NCBI GenBank assembly: GCA_900315775.1
Contig: ONAJ01000003.1
Span: 1 to 64,000, forward strand
Reading direction: 5' to 3'
From: an uncultured Prevotella sp.
GTDB taxonomy: Bacteria > Bacteroidota > Bacteroidia > Bacteroidales > Bacteroidaceae
DNA length: 64,000 bases
Part shown: positions 17,478 to 24,118 of the stretch, piece after piece
Numbering within the stretch: the stretch's first letter is position 1
Layout: each line of letters opens with the position of its first letter
The notes under the pieces: generated by a model
The model's database searches: none
Told to the model about the DNA's origin: nothing
The model's input: only the letters and a program-made list of their open reading frames with translations
Translations under genes and position numbers: made by a program

Positions 17478-18647
17478 TTATTTGTTTTTCTTAAACTCTC
17501 TTATTGCTGCCTTAATGTCCATCTTCTGTCCGTTCTTAAAAGCTACGATGAATGCCTGCGGGAAGTATGCTGTCATTTTCCTCCTCAGTCGTTCTATCTC
17601 GTTGTAATCGACGGACGCCCCGACGGTATATTTTGTCCATCCGTTCTCGGAGTAGCTGTCGATGTCCTTTACCCCCTTGAAACGTGCATCGTTGGTGCGC
17701 AGCGGTGTGTCGCTTGCCATAATCTGCACCTTGAAGATAGGCTGCGGCAGTTCGCTAAGGTGCGTGGAACCTACTACGGGAGCGTATATAGGATCGCTGG
17801 CGGGGGCAGTTGCAGGCTCAGGAGTGGGAGCTGTTACTGGCTCTGCGTGGTTAACGGGCTCTGAGGGTTGTTCCATGACGGGCTGTTCTGCGGGCAACGA
17901 CTTACCGCAATACCTCACGAAAGCTCTGTAGAGACCGCGTGCGTGGGCGTCAATACCACTCTTTGAGTTAAGCAGACGTTCCTCATCGGGGGTAGTTATA
18001 AAGCCTAACTCCACAAGACAGCTGGGCATTCCTGTTGCTCTGAGTACGAGGAATCCCGCCTGGTGGACGCCCTTGTTAGGACGACTTGCCGACGAGCACA
18101 CCTCATTCTGTATCAACTTCGCCAGTTCCACGCTCTGCGCCATATTCTTGTCCTGCATGAGCTCGAACATTATATAGCTCTCCGACGAGTTGGGGTCGAA
18201 GCCCTGATAGCGCTGTTTATAGTCTTTCTCGACGAGGATGACGGAATTCTCACGCTTTGCCACAGCGAGGTTGTCGGCAGCGCGGTGCATACCTAACGTA
18301 TAGACCTCGAAGCCTCGTGCTACACGTCCTGCGGGGAGGGCGTTGGTATGTACAGAGATGAAGAGGTCCGCTTTTGCCTTGTTTGCTATGTTTGCACGTT
18401 CGTTAAGAGGAATGAACACGTCGGTCTTTCTGGTATATACCACCTTGACGTCAGGACAGTTCTGCTCGACGAGTTTTCCAAAGGCGAGAGCCACATTAAG
18501 ATTAATGTTCTTCTCTTTGGAGAAAGCGCCACACGCACCAGCATCATGGCCTCCGTGTCCTGGGTCAATCACCAGCGTATATTTCTTTGCCGACAGCCCC
18601 AAGGCTACCAGCAACAATATCGTCATAAGTGTAGCTACTCTCTTCAT
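17478..18647 (-). CDS. N-acetylmuramoyl-L-alanine amidase (Amidase_3) with SPOR-like domain
   Basis: This is a periplasmic zinc amidase that cleaves the stem peptide from muramic acid, used in septal peptidoglycan splitting. The signal peptide covers residues 1-19. The Amidase_3 domain (about 23-235) contains IDPGHGGHDAGA, the metal-binding histidine in SVHTNA, and the catalytic glutamate region CLVELGFITTPDEE. A Pro/Glu/Ala-rich linker (about 245-290, PVTAPTPEPATAPAS) leads to a C-terminal SPOR-like domain (about 298-375) that would target septal denuded glycan. It lies in a run with nrdJ, folB and mlaD. The 30-nt gap to folB is filled by microrepeats. Confidence 0.93.
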   Translation of the reverse strand: MKRVATLMTILLLVALGLSAKKYTLVIDPGHGGHDAGACGAFSKEKNINLNVALAFGKLVEQNCPDVKVVYTRKTDVFIPLNERANIANKAKADLFISVHTNALPAGRVARGFEVYTLGMHRAADNLAVAKRENSVILVEKDYKQRYQGFDPNSSESYIMFELMQDKNMAQSVELAKLIQNEVCSSASRPNKGVHQAGFLVLRATGMPSCLVELGFITTPDEERLLNSKSGIDAHARGLYRAFVRYCGKSLPAEQPVMEQPSEPVNHAEPVTAPTPEPATAPASDPIYAPVVGSTHLSELPQPIFKVQIMASDTPLRTNDARFKGVKDIDSYSENGWTKYTVGASVDYNEIERLRRKMTAYFPQAFIVAFKNGQKMDIKAAIREFKKNK

Positions 18648-18699
18648 TCTTACCTCTTACTTCGTACTTCGTAATTCTCAATTCTCAATTCGTAATTCA
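18648..18699. repeat. Microrepeat spacer between folB and the amidase
   Basis: Consecutive short units of the kind TTCGTAC and AATTCTCA fill the gap and extend about 20 nt into the 3' end of folB, where they encode its last residues. Confidence 0.8.
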
Positions 18700-19031
18700 A
18701 CCTTCGCCCCCTTACACTCAGCCCCTATCGGCGGATTGAGTTTCGTCACCGCCACCGTCACCGAGTGAACACTGCTGAAGGTCTTTAGCGTTCTTTTCCC
18801 TATGCGACCAGCGACGTGCTCAAGGAGGTTTGACGGCTGTGCCATCTCTTCCTTCACTATGTCATAGAGCTCTGCGTAGTTCAGCGTGTCCTCGACATTG
18901 TCTGTCTCTACCGCCCTCTCGTCGGCATAATCTACGGAGATATCCACCTCGTAGTCGCCTCCAACGGTGCGTTCCTGCGGGAGCACCCCGTGGAACGCGT
19001 GGAACCGCAGTCCTTTCAGTTCTATCCGCAT
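18678..19031 (-). CDS. folB: Dihydroneopterin aldolase FolB
   Basis: It catalyses the aldolase (and epimerase) step from dihydroneopterin in folate synthesis. I chose the ATG that gives MRIELKGLRFHAFHGVLPQE, which matches the family start and overlaps the end of nrdJ by 10 nt; a longer frame upstream is less likely. The active-site region FHAFHGVLPQERTVGGDYEVD and the NYAELYDIV helix are clear; length is about 117 residues. The last residues (ELRIEN) and the stop are written in the GAATTGAGAATTGA microrepeat that continues into the spacer, so its natural C-terminus may have been replaced. Confidence 0.9.
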   Translation of the reverse strand: MRIELKGLRFHAFHGVLPQERTVGGDYEVDISVDYADERAVETDNVEDTLNYAELYDIVKEEMAQPSNLLEHVAGRIGKRTLKTFSSVHSVTVAVTKLNPPIGAECKGAKVELRIEN

Positions 19032-21571
19032 CTGCTTGCTCCGCAGTTCGTACAGATGAGACATCCCTCCTGGTAAACCAGCGTTTCCTGTCCGCAGTTA
19101 GGACACTTCTGCCCCTTTGCCTCTGTACCGTCGGTGATGTACTTCTTCAGTGCGCGCTCTACACCGTTCTTCCAGGTGTTGATGCTCTCGCTCTTCAGTT
19201 GCAGTGAAGCTACAAGCTTTATGACGTAAGCTATAGGCATACGGTAGCGGAGCACTCCGGAGATTAGTTTTGCGTAGTTCCAGTACTCTGGGTTGAACTT
19301 CTCCGACAGTCCTTCGACGGTAGTCTTGTAGCCTCGTTTGTTCTCGAACTGGAAGTCGTAACGACGTGAGCCGTCCTCAGCAATATGCTTGATAATCTTA
19401 CCCTTAGTAACCGACTTAGGCAGCATGATGCCTTCCTCGTCGTCCTGCAGACCGGTAAATATCTCGTATGGATAGCCGTCCAAGAGTCCTACGAAAGCCA
19501 CCCACTTCTCCTTGTTGTTCTGGAAACGTACCACGTCAGCCTCGAGCACCTGTGGACGCACCTCGGTAACTTCGGGCTGCTTGCATGGTGCAGGCTGCGG
19601 CTTCTCTTCTTCGTTCTTCTTTTTCTTCTCGTTGACCTGAATCATAACGCCCGAGCGACTGCCGTCACGATATATCGTGCAACCCTTGCATCCGCTCTGC
19701 CAAGCCTCGACGTACAGACGGTTTACAAGGTCTTCGTCAACGTCGTTAGGCAGGTTCACGGTGACGCTGATAGAGTGGTCCACCCATTTCTGTATAGCGC
19801 CCTGCATGCGTACCTTCATGAGCCAATCGACATCATTGGCAGTAGCCTTATAATAAGGGGAACGCGCTACGAGTTCGTCGATTTCCTCTTTAGTATAGCG
19901 TTTTTCGGTGTCTATGCCGTTAATCTTCATCCACTCGAGGAACTTCTTGTGGTAAACGATGTACTCCTCGAAGGAGTCGCCTACCTCGTCAACGAAATCC
20001 ACATGAACGTTTGTATCGTTAGGGTTCACCTTGCGGCGACGCATATATACCGGCATAAAGACTGGCTCTATACCGCTTGTTGTCTGTGTCATGAGCGACG
20101 TTGTTCCCGTAGGAGCTATCGTCAGACAGGCTATGTTACGACGTCCGTACTTTGTCATTTCCTCGTAGAGCTTCGGGTCAGCAGCCTTGATGCGCTGTAC
20201 GAAGGGGTTGTTCTCCTCGCGCTTAGCATCGTAGATAGCGAATGCTCCGCGCTCCTTAGCCATCTGTACTGACGAGCCGTAGGCGGCGAGTGTCAGCGTG
20301 CGGTGAACATTTACGGAGAAGTCTGTAGCCTCCTGGGTGCCGTAGCGCAGACCCATAGCAGCAATCATATCGCCCTCTGCGGTGATGCCCACACCGGTAC
20401 GACGTCCCTTGCCGCTCTTGTCCTGAATCTTTTCCCAGAGATGATACTCGGCGCCCTTGACCTCTGCGCTCTGCGGGTCTATCTTTATCTTCTCCATAAT
20501 CTTGTCTATCTTCTCCATCTCGAGGTCCACGATGTCGTCCATCAGTCGCTGTGCGCAGGCAGCGTGCTTGCGGAACTTGTCGTAGTCGAAGTAGGCGTCC
20601 TTTGTGAAGGGGTTCACCACGTATGAGTAGAGGTTGATGCTCAACAATCGACAAGAGTCGTAAGGACAGAGAGGTATCTCACCGCAAGGGTTTGTAGATA
20701 CTGTGCGGAAGCCCAGGTCGGCGTAACAGTCGGGAAGACTCTCGCGGATGATGGTATCCCAGAACAGCACTCCTGGTTCGGCACTCTTCCAAGCGTTGTG
20801 TACTATCTTCTCCCACAACAGCTTAGCGTTGATAGGCTTTCTCACCTTGGGGTCGTCGGTGTCTATAGGGAACTGCTGGACATACTCCTTGTCTTCTACA
20901 GCAGCCTGCATAAACTCGTCGTCAATCTTTACACTTACGTTAGCTCCGGTAACCTTTCCTTCGGTCATCTTAGCGTCGATGAACGCCTCAGAATCAGGGT
21001 GTTTGATGCTAACCGACAACATCAGGGCACCACGACGTCCGTCCTGTGCCACCTCGCGCGTACTATTACTATAGCGCTCCATGAAAGGCACCAAACCTGT
21101 TGATGTCAGCGCCGAGTTATTCACCGGTGTGCCCTTAGGACGAATATGACTGAGGTCGTGACCTACTCCACCGCGTCGCTTCATCAGTTGCACCTGCTCT
21201 TCGTCGATACGCATGATGGCTCCGTAGGAGTCAGCATCGCCGTCAAGTCCGATAACAAAGCAGTTCGACAATGAAGCCACCTGGAACTCATTGCCTATAC
21301 CCGTCATAGGACTTCCTGCAGGAACGATGTAGCGGAAGTGATCAAGGAGTTCGAAAATCTCCTGTGCCGACATAGGATTCTTGTACTTCTTCTCTATGCG
21401 GGCAATCTCGTTAGCTATACGCCAATGCATATCCTCCGGACTGCGCTCATAGATATTGCCATAAGAATCCTTCATGGCATATTTATTCACCCAAACTCGT
21501 GCGGCAAGCTCGTCGCCGTCAAAATAAGCTAATGAGGCACTGAAAGCCTCGTCATAAGTGTAAGTTTTCAT
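19022..21571 (-). CDS. nrdJ: Adenosylcobalamin-dependent (class II) ribonucleotide reductase NrdJ
   Basis: It reduces ribonucleotides to deoxyribonucleotides using a B12-generated thiyl radical, so it works with or without oxygen. The 849-residue protein has the RNR barrel with VSTNPCGEIPLCPYDSC (substrate/radical cysteine region), a TIAPTGTTSLMTQTTSGIEP segment, and a phosphate-binding PVYMRRRK run. A C-terminal zinc ribbon follows (CPNCGQETL, then CLICTNCGASRCG) typical of long NrdJ. The promoter is close and consensus (21594-21624), leaving a leader of under 20 nt, too short for a cobalamin riboswitch. It heads a probable operon with folB, amidase and mlaD. Confidence 0.96.
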   Translation of the reverse strand: MKTYTYDEAFSASLAYFDGDELAARVWVNKYAMKDSYGNIYERSPEDMHWRIANEIARIEKKYKNPMSAQEIFELLDHFRYIVPAGSPMTGIGNEFQVASLSNCFVIGLDGDADSYGAIMRIDEEQVQLMKRRGGVGHDLSHIRPKGTPVNNSALTSTGLVPFMERYSNSTREVAQDGRRGALMLSVSIKHPDSEAFIDAKMTEGKVTGANVSVKIDDEFMQAAVEDKEYVQQFPIDTDDPKVRKPINAKLLWEKIVHNAWKSAEPGVLFWDTIIRESLPDCYADLGFRTVSTNPCGEIPLCPYDSCRLLSINLYSYVVNPFTKDAYFDYDKFRKHAACAQRLMDDIVDLEMEKIDKIMEKIKIDPQSAEVKGAEYHLWEKIQDKSGKGRRTGVGITAEGDMIAAMGLRYGTQEATDFSVNVHRTLTLAAYGSSVQMAKERGAFAIYDAKREENNPFVQRIKAADPKLYEEMTKYGRRNIACLTIAPTGTTSLMTQTTSGIEPVFMPVYMRRRKVNPNDTNVHVDFVDEVGDSFEEYIVYHKKFLEWMKINGIDTEKRYTKEEIDELVARSPYYKATANDVDWLMKVRMQGAIQKWVDHSISVTVNLPNDVDEDLVNRLYVEAWQSGCKGCTIYRDGSRSGVMIQVNEKKKKNEEEKPQPAPCKQPEVTEVRPQVLEADVVRFQNNKEKWVAFVGLLDGYPYEIFTGLQDDEEGIMLPKSVTKGKIIKHIAEDGSRRYDFQFENKRGYKTTVEGLSEKFNPEYWNYAKLISGVLRYRMPIAYVIKLVASLQLKSESINTWKNGVERALKKYITDGTEAKGQKCPNCGQETLVYQEGCLICTNCGASRCG

Positions 21572-21593
21572 CTTTTACCTTTTTTGCGCTTGC

Positions 21594-21624
21594 AAAAATA
21601 CAAAACAATATTCATTCTACAAAA
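21594..21624 (-). promoter_or_regulatory. Consensus promoter for nrdJ
   Basis: On the minus strand, TTTG (21624-21621), a 19-nt spacer and TATTTTTG (21601-21594) lie about 22 nt before the ATG. Confidence 0.75.
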
Positions 21625-21674
21625 TAATTCACACTTTTTTATTCTTATAAATTTTCTGTTTTGGGAAACTTTTG

Positions 21675-21682
21675 TAACTTTG
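21675..21682 (+). promoter_or_regulatory. -7 box upstream of the nitroreductase gene
   Basis: TAACTTTG, 21 nt before the chosen ATG at 21704. It supports that start over an upstream in-frame ATG at 21584, which would lie before the promoter. Confidence 0.6.
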
Positions 21683-21703
21683 CAAACGAAAAAGTTATCC
21701 AAA

Positions 21704-22441
21704 ATGAAAAACCTCGAAACAAGAAGAAGTATTCGGAAATATTCCGATAAGCCAGTTAGCGACGAATTGCTGACACGACTCGTTGCTCTCGCAGAACGTA
21801 CACAGACTATGGGCAACCTGCAACTTTACAGCGTTGTAGTTACTCGCGACAAGAAGATTAAAGAACAACTTGCACCAGCCCACTTCAACCAACCTATGGT
21901 GACGGCAGCTCCTGTCGTACTCACCGTTTGCGCCGACTTCCGACGCACTTCTACGTGGGCAGAAAACCGCTGTGCCACACCGGGTTACGACAACTTCCTG
22001 TCGTTCCTTAACGCAGCCACCGACGCCCTGCTCTTCACCCAGACGCTGTGCTGTCTCGCCGACGAGGAAGGACTGGGTTACTGCTGGCTCGGCACCACCG
22101 TTTATCAACCACAAAGTATCATCGACACCCTCCACCTGCCGCGTCTGGTATTCCCTATTGCAACACTTACTCTTGGCTGGCCCGATGAAAATCCGCCACT
22201 CTCGGACCGTCTTCCCGTCGAGGCAATTATCCATAAAGAAATTTTCCGCGACTATACACCTGAACTTATTGACGACTTCTACACAGCGAAGGAACAACTT
22301 CCGGAGAACAAGGAGTTTGTAAAGATAAACAACAAGGAAACACTCGCACAGATATTCACCGACATACGCTACACCAAAAAAGACAACGAAGCTATGTCGG
22401 AAACGGTAATCAATGCACTGAAACATCAAGGTTTTCTATAG
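21704..22441 (+). CDS. Nitroreductase family protein
   Basis: This is an FMN-dependent oxidoreductase of the nitroreductase superfamily. The start at 21704 gives MKNLETRRSIRKYSDKPVSD, the standard opening with RRSIRKY for FMN phosphate contacts. An FMN/NADH-binding segment GLGYCWLGTTVYQPQ near residue 130 and the pattern FPIATLTLGWPDENP follow. Length is 245 residues. The physiological substrate cannot be deduced; members reduce nitro compounds, flavins or quinones. It stands alone, divergent from nrdJ, followed by a noncoding repeat element. Confidence 0.92.
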   Translation: MKNLETRRSIRKYSDKPVSDELLTRLVALAERTQTMGNLQLYSVVVTRDKKIKEQLAPAHFNQPMVTAAPVVLTVCADFRRTSTWAENRCATPGYDNFLSFLNAATDALLFTQTLCCLADEEGLGYCWLGTTVYQPQSIIDTLHLPRLVFPIATLTLGWPDENPPLSDRLPVEAIIHKEIFRDYTPELIDDFYTAKEQLPENKEFVKINNKETLAQIFTDIRYTKKDNEAMSETVINALKHQGFL

Positions 22442-22495
22442 ACTGTCACCAGGAAAGAAAGTTATGCGCCAACATGGTTTTTAGGCTTTCCTAAA

Positions 22496-22901
22496 TTTTA
22501 GTTTTTTAAAAAAGATTACACATTACACCGAAATATCTTTACATATTCACACGACAAAACCATAGGTTTAGTCAGAGCAAACTATAGGTTTGGCTGGAGA
22601 AAACCATAGGTTTAGTCGGAGAAAACCATAGGTTTGACTGGAGAAAACCATAGGTTTAGTCGGAGTAAACCATAGGTTTGGCAAAAGCATAGTTCTGAAA
22701 TTTCTTTACAACGACCTTTAAACAAAACAAATACACCTCATTCTTCTTATCGCCAATCCCTTATGTATCAGTAAGTTATAAACAAAAAGTATTATACACG
22801 TTGTAATACTTTACACCAAATCCAAAACCTAACAGTCTAATTATCAGCCATTTATTACATTTTTTGTGGTGTAATGTGTAATCTTTTTTTAAAAACTAAA
22901 A
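22496..22901. repeat. 406-bp MITE-like element bounded by 34-bp inverted repeats
   Basis: The left arm (22496-22529) begins TTTTAGTTTTTTAAAA and ends GATTACACATTACACC. The right arm (22868-22901) is its reverse complement with one mismatch in 34. Inside lie a 22-bp tandem repeat (22557-22688) and a hairpin with stem AAAGTATTA/TAATACTTT (22786-22812). There is no coding potential. Its symmetrical design resembles the 578-995 element, although the sequences differ. Confidence 0.85.
22557..22688 (+). repeat. Six 22-bp tandem repeats with near-palindromic core
   Basis: Units start at 22557, 22579, 22601, 22623, 22645 and 22667. Each begins AAACCATAGGTTT, where AAACC and GGTTT are mutually inverted, and alternates between two versions of the remaining nine bases (TTAGTCGGAGA-like and TTGACTGGAGA-like). 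It could be a regulator-binding array or structured RNA. Confidence 0.9.
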
Positions 22902-23022
22902 ATTACATAATCCTAAATTCTATTTCCGAATGCACTGATAACATATAAAAAAATAATTAAAATATTTTGTTCTGCCCTCGACTTTTTGTACCTTTGTCCT
23001 CAAATTAACGAAGAAAGACAAT

Positions 23023-23322
23023 ATGAGTACACAAGTAATAACACAAACCATCGCCGACTACTTCGAGCACCAACCAGTTAATAAGGTTTGGATATTCGGT
23101 TCTTTCGCACGAGGAGAAGATTCTCCAGAGAGCGATATTGACCTGCTTGTGGAGTACGACGCTAATGCTCATATTTCACTTCTTATGATTTCCCACATGA
23201 TGGGAGAACTTGAGAAAAAGACTGGCAGAAAGATAGACCTCATTGAAAATGGATGTCTTCTTCCTTTTGCCGAAGAATCTGCTAACCGTGACAAACGTCT
23301 GATTTATGAGAGAAAAAATTAG
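23023..23322 (+). CDS. MNT-type minimal nucleotidyltransferase (antitoxin-like)
   Basis: The 99-residue protein has the MNT fold signature G26-S27-F-A-R-G with D38 and D40 in ESDIDLLVEY and a third acidic residue D72 in KIDLIE, the complete metal-binding triad of the DNA polymerase beta superfamily. Proteins like this pair with HEPN proteins. In characterised systems the MNT partner adds AMP to the HEPN toxin and silences it. The HEPN gene starts 53 nt downstream. Whether it acts as antitoxin here is inferred from context. Confidence 0.9.
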   Translation: MSTQVITQTIADYFEHQPVNKVWIFGSFARGEDSPESDIDLLVEYDANAHISLLMISHMMGELEKKTGRKIDLIENGCLLPFAEESANRDKRLIYERKN

Positions 23323-23324
23323 AG

Positions 23325-23358
23325 ACAAACAAATTATTTTTAAGTCTAACACATAAAT
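23325..23358 (+). repeat. 34-nt leader repeat, copy 1 (before HEPN gene)
   Basis: Begins ACAAACAAATTATTTTTAAG and ends TCTAACACATAAAT. It is repeated with one mismatch at 24075-24108. It occupies almost the whole spacer before the HEPN start. Confidence 0.9.
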
Positions 23359-23375
23359 AGAATATAAGAAAACTG

Positions 23376-23786
23376 ATGGCAAACAAAGAGCGGGCCGAGA
23401 AATGGCTTAGAATCGTAACAGAGGACATGAGCGTAGCGGAAGACCTTTTCAAAACGGGTCACTGGCTCTATGTCGCCTTTATGTGCCATCAAGTTGTAGA
23501 AAAAACTTTAAAGGCATATTGGTGTATTTCTCGAGAAGACGATCCTCCATTCATTCATGACCACAAACGTATAGCAGAAGGATGTGGACTTTACACCAAA
23601 ATGGACGATGCGCAGAAGTTATTTCTCTCAACTATTAGACAATTAAACATCGAAGCCAGATATCAAGAATACAAAGACGAGATTGCTCGTCATATTAACG
23701 AAGAAAGAGCAAAACAAATTTTAAGTTCTACTAAAGACTTACACGAATGGATACTTCAAAGATACTCCGAAAAGATGAAGCACTAA
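23376..23786 (+). CDS. HEPN domain protein (toxin-like)
   Basis: The 136-residue, all-alpha protein has the features of the HEPN domain (PF05168 type): an AEDLFKTGHWLYVAFMCHQV helix with the family's C/H-Q-x-x-E-K-x-L-K-A segment, and the later NIEARYQEY motif. The ribonuclease motif R-x4-6-H is not present in its usual form, so RNase activity is uncertain. It is sandwiched between two nucleotidyltransferase genes; its end overlaps the second by 40 nt in another frame. MNT-HEPN modules act as toxin-antitoxin or abortive-infection systems. Confidence 0.88.
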   Translation: MANKERAEKWLRIVTEDMSVAEDLFKTGHWLYVAFMCHQVVEKTLKAYWCISREDDPPFIHDHKRIAEGCGLYTKMDDAQKLFLSTIRQLNIEARYQEYKDEIARHINEERAKQILSSTKDLHEWILQRYSEKMKH

Positions 23787-24067
23787 ACCTTGTAAGAAAA
23801 TACAAGGCAGCCATCGCTCCACGTTTTGAGCCAGGAACAAAAGTTATGATGTTTGGCTCTTACGCTAAGGGGCATCCTCACGAATGGAGCGATATAGACG
23901 TTGCAGTCATCGTCCCCAAGATTGAAAGCGACAAGTGGTTTGACACAGCTGTTTCACTTAGTCAGGATGTTGACGGAATAAGTCTTCTCATAGAGCCAAT
24001 TTTATTGGAGAACGGAGAAGATTCGCCAATATATCGGGAAGTAATGCGTACTGGCGTAGCAGTTTAA
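23747..24067 (+). CDS. Second nucleotidyltransferase-domain protein of the HEPN module
   Basis: The 106-residue protein has the signature FGSYAKGHPHEWSDIDVAVI with G37-S38 and catalytic aspartates D49 and D51. The third acidic position is less clear (VDGISLLIEPI near 83-93). It is only distantly similar to the first MNT protein. The start MDTSKILRKDEAL lies inside the last 40 nt of the HEPN gene, which points to translational coupling with the toxin-like gene. Confidence 0.88.
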   Translation: MDTSKILRKDEALNLVRKYKAAIAPRFEPGTKVMMFGSYAKGHPHEWSDIDVAVIVPKIESDKWFDTAVSLSQDVDGISLLIEPILLENGEDSPIYREVMRTGVAV

Positions 24068-24074
24068 CAAAGAA

Positions 24075-24108
24075 ACAAACAAATCATTTTTAAGTCTAAC
24101 ACATAAAT
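24075..24108 (+). repeat. 34-nt leader repeat, copy 2 (before giant surface protein)
   Basis: Same sequence as 23325-23358 except one base (C for T at position 11 or so). It lies 10 nt before the ATG of the surface-protein gene. Confidence 0.9.
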
Positions 24109-24118
24109 TTAAAGCAAA

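Larger units (their letters stand above)
22442..23022. other. 581-bp noncoding region dominated by an inverted-repeat element
   Basis: No gene is supported. It holds the 22496-22901 element described separately, then an AT-rich spacer before the nucleotidyltransferase gene. A CTTTTTGTACCTTTG stretch at about 22982-22996 contains the TACCTTTG -7 box (22989-22996) that probably drives the MNT-HEPN-MNT trio. Confidence 0.75.

Noticed and set aside
21572..21703. Cobalamin riboswitch upstream of the B12-dependent nrdJ
   Set aside because: The consensus promoter leaves a leader under 20 nt, far too short for the aptamer.
22557..22688. Possible CRISPR array
   Set aside because: The 22-bp units are contiguous, with no unique spacers between repeats, and there are no cas genes in the window.
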